Shown here one piece after another: positions 39,813-53,900 of a stretch of 64,000 nucleotides of DNA. The first letter of the stretch is position 1, and each line of letters opens with the position of its first letter. The position numbers were made by a program, and so were the translations under genes. The stretch is taken from positions 15,624,763-15,688,762 of the forward strand of contig CM031864.1 of NCBI GenBank assembly GCA_018697195.1. The letters run 5' to 3'. The notes below the pieces were generated by a model. It was not told the origin of the DNA and did not search any database. It worked only from the letters and a program-made list of their open reading frames with translations. The stretch is from Certhia americana. Taxonomy: Eukaryota > Chordata > Aves > Passeriformes > Certhiidae.

Positions 39813-42800
39813 TTCCTTACATGGTTGCTGCTTGTTAACATAAAAATGAACTTTTGAACCTTACTATTCATATATGCAAAAATAGTAATTGAGGCTTATG
39901 GAATTTGAGGATGGAGACTTAATGCAACAGCAAGAGAAATTTGAGTTGTATATATGGAAACCATCGATGGTCACTGGAGACTTAAACCAAAAGCACCTCA
40001 GGAGAATTCAGGTTCATGAATGGAGATGTGAAGACCAGAGATGAGATATTTTAGATTAATTCAGTAGTTTTCATACTGACATAGAAAGGAAATGTTAGGG
40101 CTGTACAGCTTCTCTGGGGAAAGCTGAGTTCAGACCACTACCTGCACCTCTGGTGAGGACACAGACTTCTCAATGTCACAGCATCTTTGGGAACTCAGAC
40201 TGTGAAGTTTCCACAAGCCTTTTCTTTAAAATAGAGTTTTGGTGTTGTTATTCATAGCCGTGCTGACCGTGTCATATTTCTTTAAAATCAAGTTCAAATA
40301 TCATCAGTGCCTCAGTATTGACAGTTCAAAACACTTCCTCTCTCAATGGCAGCAAAAGGATTATTGCTTATAGAGCTCTGCAGGTTTCAGCATTATTAGA
40401 AATGGGTTAATGCTAGATTTTAGCCTATTGACTATTGTTGGAAGCAGATTACTTTGCTGTATAAAATAAAATCTGACAACTGAAAGTCTTAATGTCTGCA
40501 AAAGATAATCTGACCAAATATGTGGGTGTTCCTAGTGTTTGATATGGGGTGGTTTGATTTTTTTCTCAAGACCAGTCAACTCTTGGCATACTATGCAATT
40601 CTGACTGCTAACAAAATAGTATATAAAGCTAAATCAACTTGTTGTCATAAAATGAGGATTTTAATGAATTTGAAATACCAAAAGAGGATCTTGATTCCTC
40701 TTTTTCTCTGGATTTACTGGGGGAATTCTTTTTGACTTTTATTTCAGTGGCACTGCCTTACCCAGCATAACATTCAGCAGTTCTGACTTTTAGTAAGTTC
40801 AGTGGTGGTATGTCTTCTGATAATGAATAGTTATGCTGTACTGTGGTCAGGAAGCTTTGGTAGAGTTTGAGGAGTACAACTCTGTTGTATCCCATACTGC
40901 TGTGGGAACAAAGTACTGAGCAAGGGGCTGGAATTTTATGTAGCTTTTTGTAACAGCTTCCTGAGATGCAGTTGAAGGAATTGTTTGCCCTTTTGTTCTG
41001 GACAAATTTTCATCAAATACTCCTTCTTGTTGAAAAAAAAAAGATTTGGGAGAAGACCAGAATATTTCTCATGCTGTAGGAAAAAGAATTCTTTTTAATT
41101 AAAAAGCTTAATCCAGTCTAAATCAGGATTAACACCAAGAGGCTTTCAATGAGCCAGCTGGCTCTCCTGCCAGAGGGAAGTTTTTTGTACAAAACCACCT
41201 TACTGTACACATCACTAGCCTGGACTGTTTCAGTTTTTACCAAGGACAAGGAGCTCCATATCACACTGACATGAAATGAGGTCAAGCTTTTGCCTGTTTA
41301 ATTTTGATTTTGCTTATCAATGTCTGCTGCAAAGAGATTTATAGTAGTGACGTTGACATGCAAGTATTTGAAATATGATTGCCACTGTTTCTTAGCATGG
41401 AGAATGTGGTTGTGGAAGGCTTGCATTGGCTGCTGGTTGTGTTACAAATGTTCTATAATGCATGGTTTCAAACTCGTATTGAGGATTTCATGTGGGCTTC
41501 TCTCCTGAAAGTCCAGCTGAACTCCCAGAGTAGGGCCAGGGAGGGTACGTGTTGAGAGGACTCTGTCATGTTCCCTCTGTGGACTCCTTGAGTCCACAGG
41601 GCCTCTCCTCCTTTGAATCCTCTGAAAGTCAAAAGGGAAGGGCTCCCCTTAAAGCAGGTGATTATTATTTTGTTTGTAAAGGAACCAGGTTGATACTGCC
41701 TGTATTTTTATTCCTAGTTCTTCCTGAGAATAACTTGGACTTAGGTGTGGAGTGAAGAAGGGTACAGGAAGAAGAGTTGTCCAGAGATAATGAAAATGTT
41801 TTAATTTAGTATTTGTTGTAATTCCAGCATTTAATTAAAATAGAGGGGCTTTTGTATGTTCGTTTACTTAAATTGGCTTTGATGTTACTGAAATGTAATT
41901 TTAAAGTAGTCTATATATTGTTAGAACTTATCTTTATTCATGCTTATCTTTTTGATCTCCATTGCAGATGAGGTCTTTAGGCTGCAAACCTTAGATTGGA
42001 AAAAAAAGATAAAGCAGTATTTTTTATTCATGTTGATATTTTAGGTACATGAAGTAGCAAATATCTTGATTAACAATTTACATTTTTGAGGGAAAAATAA
42101 AACTTACTTCTGATTTATGTACAAAGCAACAAGGGTATAGAATTAAATTGAAGTTCTTAAATGAAGCTAAGACCAAGATAAATGGTTTCCATAAAGAAAA
42201 CAGAAAATATAATCAAGAGCTTATCTAATTAGTATTTTCAAAATGAAATTAATTCTGTAATGACTTAACAACTGTGGGGCTCATGCAGCACGCAGGCTCA
42301 TTTCTGTTTTTTTAAAACTTCTTTCAAAACTTCTGTTTTACACAAGCTCCTATAACAACATTAAGGTTAAAAATCATGTTTATCGCTGTAAATGCTTAAT
42401 CTATACATAGCCAGAGTCAATTCAGCAAATATCACGCTCTGTCTGTTGGTGCTTGTAAGGTTATTCTTGGTACTCTGACTTCCTAAGATTCCTAGTAAAA
42501 TGTTTAGCTCTTCTACCTTAACTACGTCAGCTGCCGTTCTGATCAGAAGGCAGTGCTGTTTGCTGTTTTCCTTTTTTTGGCTGTTAGACCAGATGGCAAT
42601 AGCTTGTTTTCCAGATTAAGTTAGTTTAGCCAAAATGTGTGAAGACAAGCAGGGGTATAAGTGCAATATGTTGCAAATAACAGTATATCTTAGCAATTAG
42701 TTTTATTAAACCTGATGGTAACTTACTAGAATGCAGCATTATCCTTATATGTAGGTTTTTCAATGATTTTAACATCTAGTTTAGTGATTTCTTTTGCTAG

Positions 42801-45800
42801 TCAATCCCCTTTTAAAATGTTGATAACTATATGGCTGCAGAAAATTAATGTAATAATGTAAATAACATATATAAATAAGCACCAGTCTCCAGGCTGCCTT
42901 ACTAAATAGAGTCAGACACTCTATATTGATCTTGCTTTTTTTCACCATTTGAATTAGATTTTTCTTGGAGTGGCAAGCATATTAGTTTAGTGGAATGCTT
43001 ATGACAACTGTATTTGTGTACAAAACAGTTCCATTAACTTTTCTTGCTAACACTGGAGACTTAAGATATTAAGGCACTTTAAATAAGAGGAAACTCTGCT
43101 GTTTAATATACTCAGCTGAGGTTTATTATTTAGAGAACAAATCTCTGGTTTGCAGCTTATTTTTCTTTGCTCTTATCATAGTCACAGTGCTTCATAACTG
43201 TTTACTGACAGTTTTGGCATTCTGAAAAGCCACAAACTTTTCCTTGTGTGATTGCATCCTTCTCTTTACAGCTATCTGCTTACTTGTCCTAAAGAAACAA
43301 GGAATTGCAAGTGACTGGGAGAAAACAAAGATGAATGGTGACTGTTGTGTTTGTTCTCATGCTAATTCATCAACTTGAAGTCAACACTTGGGTCAAGCAA
43401 AACAGATAAGTCTGAAGTTGGAAAGCTTGTGGAGCTGCTTGACATGCTTATTTTTAAATATACTACTACATCATGGTGCCTAAATATTTTGCTTCTGTAG
43501 ATTTTTACCTAACTTTATAGTTAGCATTATGTGCAGTATTCAGGAGTCAACAGTGATGCTGTAGTTAGAGCTGAAGATGTGTTTTAACTATGCACCTTTT
43601 GTTTTAAAGCATTTACAAATTTTTAAAAATTTCATATTTGGTGGAATTAAGTCTTCTAATTTTTTCTGGTTTATTGGGTGCTGTTTTACCTAAGTATTTG
43701 CTATAAGCTGTATTATTTCTGGGAATAACCATGCTTGGTGGGATACCTAAACTTTGATGTATATATGCAATTCATCTGATATCTAACTTCCCATGGGATT
43801 TTGTCTACGTTTGCCCTTCGTGGAACAATTTGAGATAGAGGCCCTTACCTGTCCTACATATTACTAAGAGGCAGGTTGGCTTAATAGTACATGCATGGTA
43901 TGCCTAGTCTTAAATCCCCAAAGAGCCACAACATAGTCTTTAATTAAGATATTTCATACACTGAAATGCTGGAAGAAAAATATATAAGGCTGTATGTTAA
44001 CTGTAGTCTTAAAAAAAAAGTATAGACGGAGCAAGTACTTAGACCCTAATCTCTCTTCCTTAACAAAACTTGCAGAAAAATGAGAAATGCAGGCTCTGAT
44101 GTTCAAACCAGGTTGGATGTACATGTAGGATGGTGACTTCATTGTAAAGGATGAACCTTTTGTCTTTCAGTTAAAAATCAAAGCCTTGACAGTATTATTC
44201 ACTAATCAGTATGCTTCTACTTACATGTTCAAAATAAAGTCCTGGCAAAAATGCTGTCTTGAAATAAAGTGACAGATATCAAATGCCAGTGGAACTATAG
44301 CAGGCTTTTCAGAATTGCTACTTCTAATTTTCAAGGAGCTGCTGCATTAGATTTCAGTTAACAATCTCAGTGCCTACTTGGTAGTCTGTATTGGGATTTC
44401 TAAGGGGGGTTATTTTTTCTTTTAACTAGTTCCAGGAAGCATTTGTTGGAGTTTAAAGTTTGGAGTTGGAAAACAATTCTCTTCTGTCTGGACAGTTCTG
44501 AAGTGCAGAACAGTCTTTTCCTTCAGTTCTGGAAGTGCATTAACCACTACAAAAGAAAATGTTTTGGCGATATTAGTGACTTCTACTTGGTCACTAAACT
44601 ACTGGGGCTTATTACAAAATATCTTTTATACCTATTTCTTTTCATGCATTACTGGAAAAGAAACAAGCTGGGATAAAATTTCTAAAATTAGTCAATAGAA
44701 TCTCTTGCTGCTAAGGCAGCTGAATTCATAGAAGGGGAAGAAAACATGGGGTTTTCACTGGACTGAAAAAAAACACTTTAAATTACTTTTCTGGTATTAT
44801 TTTAAGCCTTGTACTCTGTTTTCATCCTGGTTTGTGCTTTGCATATGATCTTTGCTTGCAATAGGTCAGAACTGGGTTCAGAGCACATATGTGCTAAGGC
44901 TGTCCTGAACTGGAAGATTTTTAAAGGAAAATGTTAAATTAAACATATCTTAGCAGATATGTCATAGGCTGTTTAGGACAGGTAGACTTGCAAATGAGAC
45001 CAACAGTCTTTTTTGTCTAAAATGCAAAGTACTAAAATACCTTAAGGGTTAAGACGTTTTTAGTTACTACACAAATAAATACCTAAGTAAAGAAGAAAGC
45101 AAAAGGTCCAAGTTACTCTTAACTGCATAAGACAGTAGCAGTGCTTTCTGCAAGTATAATTCCCTGAGTGGTGTCATTGTTAGCCAAGTTTCTGAGGCTG
45201 TGAAGTGATTGGTGGAAGTGTGTGTGAGGGACTGGGAATGCAGTAGGACTATCTACCCTCTGTCTAAGGGCAGTGGGCTGCTGCTTAGATACCAGTGTTC
45301 TTGCTGCATGACTGAAAAAAATTAAATGAAATTGCAGCTTTGTTTCTTAGAAGTCCCTTTTATCATTTTTGCCCACAAATATATGTTGGTCTTCAATTCA
45401 TGAAGTTTCTAGAGAACTCATGGTGGTTCTGCTCTTAGTAGGACTCAAAACCAGAGCAGAAGAGAGTTGTAAAGGTCTTTGAAAAAGTTGGTACGTTAAT
45501 ACTGATACCTTACACAAATTTAACTTCTAGGCACTTTTTAAAAATTCAATCTATATTTTTCCTTCAGATTTAATTGGGTATAGTGACACATAAGTTGTCC
45601 ATGGCCATAAATTGTCATAGCACCATTGATTCTTTCTCTTTTTCTCTCTGTCCCTGAAATACTGATATCTACGTACAGCTGCACTCTGGTTTGTAAGTCA
45701 CGTGCTGCTGAACAGCTCCCAGAGGAGACCACATTTCAGTGACAGATGAAGGCTGTGTTTATATGGTGGGTGTTGAAAATTATTCAGAACGTTAACTTTG

Positions 45801-46794
45801 CCACAGAATTATGATTTGGTTTTAAGCTGTTATTGAGTTTTCATTCTTCATCAAAGGAGAATGGAGTCCATAGTGAGCAGGTTTGCAGACCTGCTGGGGT
45901 TCAGTATTTAGGCCAATCATGTTTAACGCAGCTTTTGGGCAGGGAAACAGCTTGAGAGCTGCTCAGTGCCTCAGGCTACCAGCTGCTTGCCTAATTGGCC
46001 TGGGAGCACAGTGGAAAGAAAGCTGAGACACCAAGTCAGCTGGCTTCAGAGTTGTTCCCAACTGGAAGAGACCTGTTTATTGGTTTAGTGTGGCATCCAG
46101 TAGTGTAGACAAACAACAACAGTTTGCTCAGGGGTGGTGCTATCAAGACTAGCTGTCCAGCTCCTTCGCATCAAGCCAGCGTGACTGAAGTTTGAATCAA
46201 TGTCTTTTTCTTCTGCTGGGCAACACTTGAAGGTTTCTGAGCTAAAATTTATTTTAAGACTGAGTCTTTCCTCATCTGAGTGGGAGCTTTCACAGTGAAG
46301 CATGGCAGGCACGTAAAACACATTGAACAGAGAGCCTAAATAATATCTGTAGATACATACAGCAGGAAAATAGATGTAGAGGGCAACGAACATAGTTTGA
46401 GAAAGTAGAGCTGTGTGCTCTGAATTATTCTTCCAGTTACTTGAACTTGATTTTGACAGCCAGCAAAGCTCTAAATGTGTCTTTCATCAAGAGTGGTAAG
46501 TGCTAAGTTAGAGGGTAAAGAAGAATTTCTAATTTTGATAGATTGCTTTGTTCAGAAATCCCAGGAGGTTCTTATGCTTCTGTGAAAAATGTGAGGAATT
46601 TGAAATGTTTGGTTTTGTTAATCTTTAAGTTGTTAAAATCCGTGACACGCTATTTTCTTTGGGAAGATTTTGTATGCAGTTATGCAGTTAACACTTGGAT
46701 TTGAAGTAAATGCTAATAAGCTTGTTTTACTTAAGACATTTATCTGTTTGAATGTGCAAGGAATGTAGACTAATAACTGCTTATAATCCCAGTA

Positions 46795-46861
46795 ATTTGT
46801 TTCTATAATTATTTAAATATTTTTTAATTTGGGTGATTTGTTTTTGTAATTATGTAAATAT
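46795..46861. repeat. Imperfect direct duplication, period 41 bp
   Basis: Two 26-bp copies (46795-46820 and 46836-46861), beginning ATTTGTTT and ending TAAATAT, match at 23 of 26 positions. Confidence 0.8.
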
Positions 46862-49800
46862 GGTTCAGCTGGGTTTTCAAATATTTTTAGAAGTATGTAT
46901 GGGTCCACTGCATTTCCACATGTGATTTTATTAGTTGAGATCCTTTGCCTGTCAATTTTTCTCCAAGTGTTTCTTGTTAGTAACTTTTGAGCTTGTTGAG
47001 AAACTGCTTTGACTTGAAAGGGCAATGACCTTGAGGTGATGCTGTAGGGATGAAATGTTGCTGTTAGTGCTTCTGCTGAAGGAGAAGACATAACTTGCCC
47101 ATTATATGTTATTTTCTGGTAGCGTGTGACTAGCAAACCAATTTGTTGCTAGCCATGATATTTTGTGGTTTATTACTACAAGAGGATGGCTCAAGAAATG
47201 TAAGTCATGCCAAGAGGCTGAGTTACAGAAATAGGATAAAGGTGGATTTAGAAGAACACATAGACAAATAGGTGAGAAAACAAACTTGTTCTACTGTTTA
47301 CAAAGCAGCTACTTCAGCCAGCTAAGGACTTTCTGTAAGTATCATCTGCTGGTAAATAATCAGTTCAGCAACTGTTATTACACTGATCATATTGGTACTG
47401 CCTATGTGCAAACTGTCTTTGCAGTTTATGAAAGTTTGCTTGCAGGACAACTGCAGATGGCAGAACAGAGTTTATCCCAAGGGTATGGCAATTATATTGT
47501 GTATTACAGTGAAATTAAACAAGCAATAATAAAAAAGTGAGGGACAGAGTATCTTACGCCTTAAAATTATTCTGTATTATAGTTTTATGAAAATCTGTCT
47601 TGTATTCAATAACACTTATTTAAATGCTGCATATCTTTTTTAATGGGTGTAATTATGTAATGTGAAATTTAGAGTGTATGATCTTAATCCTGTTTAAGCA
47701 TTTGGTTCTTAATAAATTTGCATAGGTGTTATTCCTACAACATGAGATTTAAATAGAATGCGGTGAAAGCAATGAGAATGTAGGATATTTTGTCCACTGG
47801 AACAGAGAAAAGAAATCACCCATCCTTAAATTTAAAATTTTTAAAAATTTTTTTTAGAATTTTTTTTAGTGAAACCAGTCCAATCTTATGTAGACAGGTT
47901 CTTGTAATCAAAGTTATATTTGCAGGGCTGTCATCTAAGGAGATTTTTCATTAACAAAATATGTTTAGTAGATACTCCTTCCTGTCTTCCACATGTAAAA
48001 TGTCTTTAAAGCATACATTGCATTTTCTACCATATTTCTAAAAGGTGTTGTTCATTTTTCAAACATGACAGGGCTTCTACTTCCAAGATTATTTCAGTCT
48101 TGTAGAAGAGGAAATGAAGTAGTTAATCAAATGCCTATTAACCATTTAGTCCTCAAATTCTTTAACTTCTGATTACATAGGTAACCCAAAGACTGTTCCC
48201 AGCTGTATATTACCATTACTGGACCTCTTCCCCTCTCCAAATTATAAATTAACTAATCTTATCAATAAATAAAATTTATATGCATAATTTTAAGGGTTAA
48301 AATGACTTTTCAGTAAGTATCAGAAGAGCTTCCTGACTTCACAGGAAACAATTTGTGACTGGGAAAAAATGTGCACTTTTACAAAACATGCAATTTTCGT
48401 TACTGTATTACTCATAGACTAGAATGAAATAGGCCCTTAGGATGGCTGACCAGGTTAGACACTTCAGAGGTGCTTCCTCCGCTTCTCACTACAACTTCCC
48501 TTGCACCTCAGCAGTTTATATCCTTCATTTCAGCTTTTTTTAACTGCAGTTATTTCAAAAAGGTGATTTCAGTGCTTCATCTTAAAGATCAGTTTTTGGT
48601 TTAGTTGGAAATTTAAAGCTTTCTTTTTTCTTTACAAAGCAGGACTATGTGTATACTTCAGGTCTGTGAAGATTCTGCTCCTTACCCGAGTTCTTGCTTT
48701 CTCCCTGCCATGGGAAGCTGAGGGTGGTTGGATGTAATAGCCTTTCTGCTAATTGCATCCAATCACGAAGCTTTTATATCTTATGCATGGTCTTTAAAGT
48801 GCCCTTATCACACTAATTCTTGAATCATCAAGTTTAAAATACCTCATTAGAGGAATACTTCTCATCAATCCTCTTGCAAATCATGTACCTTTCTCACAAA
48901 TGTTTTTCTCTTCGATGTGAAAGAGGAAGCTGCCAGCCAGCTTCTTCACAGCCCTGGGGTTCTGTGCAGCTATAGTTCAAATCTAGCTTAGATCTACTAC
49001 TCTGGTGTAGAAAATACCAATTAAATTTGTTTCATTTCAGCCTCTCTGGGTGGTATTCAGTATCCATGTAGCCTTGGGCAGCCACGTGGATAACTATGTT
49101 CCCTACCTAATGCTTCCTCTAATCTGTGAGTGGCAGGAAGGGGAGGGTTGCTAGCCCCATTTTGTTATAGCCCTCTTCAGAGAGATGAAACCTGAGTCTG
49201 TTGCCTCTTTCCAAAATAGGACGTTTGCCAGCATTGATGGGAGAGGTAGCAAATGAGAAAGGAGGGAGCAAAAACTGTGACTGATGTAGTGGGGAGCAAC
49301 AGATGTCATGTGGAAAATTGAGATATACTCAATAAGCATTTCCTACAAACATTTTCATACTGATGTAACTTAGTTATGGGGTGTGAGATATGAGCATATG
49401 AGAGAGTGAGTGAGTCTAAGCTTTGAAGCATTTCAGACAGATGGAAGTTTGTGGTTTAAGACAATTTATGTGGAATTACTGGGTAGGCTATTCACAGCTT
49501 GATGATTCTGCTTTAAAAGTGATTTTATGTTATAATTAAAGAGATTTGGTGAAAGAGAATAGAAGGAGCTGGGCTAAAGAGTCAAGGGAAGTAAAGGTCA
49601 AGAGCAGCTGCTGCTGTTAAAAGTATGTCATCCATAAAGAGCTATACCCTGTAAAAGAACTTAATGCACAGAATTACAGGTTACTCTTGTGATATCCACT
49701 TCAGCTTACACTGTTGACAAATGCAGATTTCTTTGAATACATTATTAAAGGCAATATCACCATAATTGAATGAGAAAAAGTGCTTTGATATCTGTATTAC

Positions 49801-50729
49801 AAATGGTATTAAAGTACATACTTACCTGGAGCAGAAAAAAACCTGAATATCAGTCAGCACAGTGTATCTGATATTGTGCTGCATAAAACAAAGAAAAAGC
49901 TGTAATACTGTGAGTTTTATTTTCCAAATAAGCTTTTAGCACTTGAAGCAATGTTCAGTTATTCTGAGTATTGCCCTTTGTATAAGAGAAAAGATGGACC
50001 ATTTCCAAAGTACTCACTCTCCTAAAATGTGTTGTTCAAAGGTTGCCTTTCCATGTTTCTTTCTTTTTGGTATATTTGATGTATTTCAATATTCAGAGAT
50101 CACTTACCTTAATGTTACCTCTTTTGTAAGCACCTCTTGTTTCTACTCTTGTCAAACTTCAAATTAACAAAACTAATTGATTTTTTTGCCACCATGATTT
50201 CTGTAATGCTTTACTCTTGGGGCTTGTATCAATTGAAATAAAACTGGAGTAGTTTCATCTGAGTGACAGTGCTTCTGCACAGTTAGTTGACTATGGTCTC
50301 TATGGTGTTGGTATTTCTGCTATTTCCCAGAAGACTCATGTTCTTCAAATTGTTTATTTCTTCCATTATAATTTTTAACTAAGGATATTGTAGAAATTAT
50401 GTGGGATATTCCAGGGGTGTCACCATTTTCATAGTGCATTGTAGACTTTCCTTTAGAGATGGTGGCTCTAAAGCCAGTGACATCAGTGTGAGTCATAGAG
50501 TATGGTCTGTGTTCCCTAAGCATATTGTTTTCTAGGCTTTGTGTTCTCTGTTGGATTGTCTTTCATTCACTTTAATTGATAAAGTTTTGTTCAGATACGT
50601 CAGAAATACATAGTTCAGCAAGTGTTTCCTTTATTGCTGAGGAATCTGTTTTGCACCAGATAATGTTCTAAGGTTTGAACTTCAGAACTGATGACACTGA
50701 CATTGAATTTTTTTTTTTTTCCTTAACAG

Positions 50730-50968
50730 AAAGGGCTATTGCAAGGCATGAAGTCAGAGAAATAGAGCAACGTCATACAATAGATGGTCCCCGACAAGAT
50801 GCAACACTGGATGAGGAAGATGATGTGGTGATTATTTACAACAGAGTGCCCAAGACTGCCAGCACATCCTTCACAAATATTGCCTATGATCTCTGTGCAA
50901 AGAACAAATACCATGTTCTACATATCAATACAACCAAAAATAATCCTGTTATGTCTCTGCAAGATCAG
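50730..50968 (+). CDS. HS2ST1: HS2ST1 exon 2 (residues 42-121): PAPS 5'-phosphosulfate loop
   Basis: Heparan sulfate 2-O-sulfotransferase 1 is a Golgi type II membrane enzyme that moves sulfate from PAPS to the 2-O position of iduronic (or glucuronic) acid in heparan sulfate. This 239-bp exon supplies two bases of codon 42 and then 79 codons, beginning RAIARHEVRE and ending NPVMSLQDQ. Numbering by the human protein, it covers the end of the stem and the start of the catalytic domain. The P-loop-like motif PKTASTSF sits at residues 82-89, with Lys83 the expected PAPS contact, and Arg80 lies just before it. An N-glycosylation sequon, NTT, falls at Asn108. The acceptor is a long T tract followed by CCTTAACAG, and the donor is CAG/GTAAGC. 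The intron before is phase 1 and the one after phase 0. Compared with the human protein as I remember it, only about three residues differ (Ile59, Asp72, Val74). Identification is near certain. The open frame continues upstream through the acceptor, but that part is intron. Confidence 0.98.
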
Positions 50969-53900
50969 GTAAGCTGCTGAATTTGGGATATCTTTAGGAA
51001 ACAAGGGAAGAGCACAGGGAAAAAAGTTTGCTATTGTAAGCTTTGGTGATCTGATGTATTTGGGGTTTTTGTCGTATTTTCCAATATAAATGAAATCTAA
51101 TGTTTTCATATTTTCTTTGTAGAGAACTAATATTATTTCTAAATAGGTTTAGGTTTTTGCTTGGCTACTGGAGGTGGTAAGTTCCTGTTTATTGGACAAA
51201 AACAAAACTGAAAAGGGGCATGACTAGGGTAGAAATGACCTTTGTTGTTATAACTGTTTTGGCTGTGTAATACAACTTGCCTGTCATCTCCATCTGCAGC
51301 GAATGCAGTCTTAGACAATTTGCTCTCTGAGTGGTGCAGGCACTGTGCCATGCTGTCAGGGCTAGACTTGTGTCTTTGGTACTGGGGCTGGTCAGGTCTC
51401 ACAGGTGATAAAAAACATACAGACAAGTGCTTTTAAACAGCTTGCACTGTGAAGGATGAGTCACTTTACATCCATTAAATGTTCTTACTAAAATCACTGT
51501 AGTACCAGACTAGAAGTGATCATGGCTCTATTTAAAAAAAGAGTATTTTAAAAAGATGGTGAGGGTTCAATGCTATGTTTTTGCTAGACTGGGGTGAGGA
51601 AGTAGGTTTATTGGTTTATTTTCTTTAATATTTCCTTGGCTGTCATAAGTGCACTTGCAGAGAATCCAGGTTAGAGATCTGAAACATCACTGTCACCATC
51701 CCTGCCTGTAAAACAAATGTTTCCGAACTCTCTACTGCCAGTTGTATGCTGATCACTTAAGTTGATATGCAGCAGAGGCAGGAGCTGCTCTGCATTGCAG
51801 CATGTCAGCACTGAGCCTTCCAGCTCCTCTAAGTGCATGTCTGCAGGCCCAGAGCAGCTCAGCACAGCTAGACTGGGGCAGGGGGAAGCAGAAGAGAAGA
51901 GAAACTCTTCATCTTCCCTCTAATAATAACCTATTGAAAAATAAAAACCTGTCTGTGCTGAGCATGTACACAATACTGTCAGTCCTACCTTCATTTGATA
52001 CTCTGCTCTTGTCCAAAGAGGTAAATGATGTTGTTTAATTAGACACTTGATACTGTTCTTCCATGGTAGCCATTAACTGGGGGATGCTGACTGAAGAACT
52101 TCCTATATTGCATAGTTGTTCAAAGATGCAGGAATAATTATTCATCTTTAATACGTGGAGAAAACAACTTGCCATTGTAAGTCATAGCACATAATTCTGG
52201 AGATGGCAGGGGTGCTGGGTGATGTTTACTCTGTGTGGGCTTGGATTAGCGTGACATACTCATATCCTACCTTTCCCAGGATAGCTCATTTGGGTGCATT
52301 AGGTGTATATGTGCCAGTAGTAAAATACATAAACGTATCATAGAGGCGAAATTGTTCTGTTAGTGATATTGTTAAAGCAAATATCCCTAAGCAAGGTGAA
52401 GATTGCCTTGGGCCTGGCAGAAATTTATAAATTAGTGAGCATTCTTTTGTGCAGTTGTCCTGCTGTACTTTTTCCAAACTACTGTAATTCTGTAACAGAT
52501 TTTGTTCTCTGCACATATGTGAAACCTTTACTTCTTGAATGCAATATGAAAAAAATGATATTTAAAATCCAATCCAAATATAGTCTGTGTCTGTTTTGAG
52601 ATAATCTGATAAGAGTTCCTAACACCCATTTTAGTTTCAGGTGTAACTTGTCCCAGCAGCCTTCCTTTCCTTTGCACCTCTGGCAGCAGGATCCTGGGAG
52701 CTGCCCCTCTTTCCCCAGGTTGGGCCTTTTCCTTGCAGCAAGCTGAGTGCCATGCTGCCCATATTGCATTTCTGACCTGTACCTCTATCTGGTCTGTAGC
52801 AGAAACACTTGCATGTTTCAGCAGTGACACTGTCTATATATATAGGAATGCCTGTGTTATGGCTATCAGGATGGCATACCAACCACACAAACTTTATTGG
52901 TTTTGTTACATGAAGTTGACATCTAAAACATTTAAAATTAATTACTGTTCTGCATTACAGCATGTATTCTTGATATATTATTTTAAAAGTGGGTGTGAGA
53001 ACATTCTCTAAACTGTTATGAATGCTACAATTATCCAGTGTTTCAATCCCTCAGTTTGCTGTTTTCTGTTTCTTGGGTTTTTCTCCTTCAGTTTCTCTCT
53101 CAATTTTTCTCAAAAGAGCAGCATGAAAATATATTGTATTGCTTCCAAGTGCATTCTAGAACAGTTGGTCTCTCAGAGGACAGCAAAGTCATAGTGGCTT
53201 TAGTGGTACTTATTTCCTCTGCTAGTGCAGGTTTCAGTGGCTGTCAGAAGTGGAACAAGTGAAAGGGCTGCAGCAACTCTGTTAGAAGTGGAAGCACTGT
53301 CATGTGCTCATGAGCATCTAAGAATTTTCCTTTTGGAGTTAGATGGTCTACTAAGTGAGAACGAGTGCTGATGTGCTAATTCTATTTTTCCTTCTGAGAA
53401 AGAGCTATTAGTGCAAGGCAGGTCTCCTGGCTGAACTGGTGAACTCAAATCTTTCCACCTTCTCTTAAAATTGTTTCTGAACTGTCCTTGCCTTGAGCTT
53501 GCTTGTGGTTGTTCATGGCACACAGCCAAAGGTGTGCTGTTTGCCTGTTTCTAGCATTCCTGACCCTCTGATTCAGAGCTAGCTCAGACACACTCATGCA
53601 CATTCTTGCACACTAACACATACACACACACTTGCACACTCAGACACACTCACACTGAGACACAAGCAGTCACATGCAGCTCACACACCCTCAGACACAC
53701 TCAGTCACACACTCGCACACTCTCCCGTGTGTGGGCATGTGTCTGTGTGTGTGACTGAGGTGAGTGTGTGCATGAGTTCATCTGAGTGTGTGGGCAGACT
53801 GTAGAGAACAGGGCACTGATGGTGTTGCTATTCATGGACAGAGAGAAGAACTTACAGCATCACTTTAGTTTGCACACGTGGCTTTTTCTCAGGCCAGGTA

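Larger units (their letters stand above)
1..50729 (+). other. HS2ST1: HS2ST1 intron 1 (3' part)
   Basis: The first exon expected for HS2ST1 encodes about 41 residues with the membrane anchor. I found no sequence encoding that anchor on the + strand upstream of exon 2, so the whole stretch is best read as intron 1, with its 5' end off the window. This is inference: the gene start could also lie elsewhere, or an unannotated gene could be nested here. It is AT-rich, CpG-poor and stop-dense in all frames, as expected for non-coding DNA. The landmarks are listed separately. In mammals this intron is also very long. Confidence 0.8.
37212..50729. other. Intron 1 3' segment before exon 2
   Basis: AT-rich non-coding sequence. 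It has an AT microsatellite at 39769-39812, a 10-bp-arm palindrome at 41577-41599, a 41-bp-period imperfect duplication at 46795-46861 and a short hairpin at 48728-48762. It ends in a T tract and AACAG at exon 2. No further repeat family was recognised. Confidence 0.65.

Noticed and set aside
48728..48762. Short hairpin, TTGGATGTAATAG with CTAATTGCATCCAA.
   Set aside because: The arms have a mismatch and a bulge, and the stem is too short for a microRNA precursor.
50675..50729. Open frame running into exon 2 from upstream, which could look like the gene start.
   Set aside because: It crosses a clear T tract and CAG acceptor, has no ATG there, and its residues before Arg43 do not match HS2ST1.
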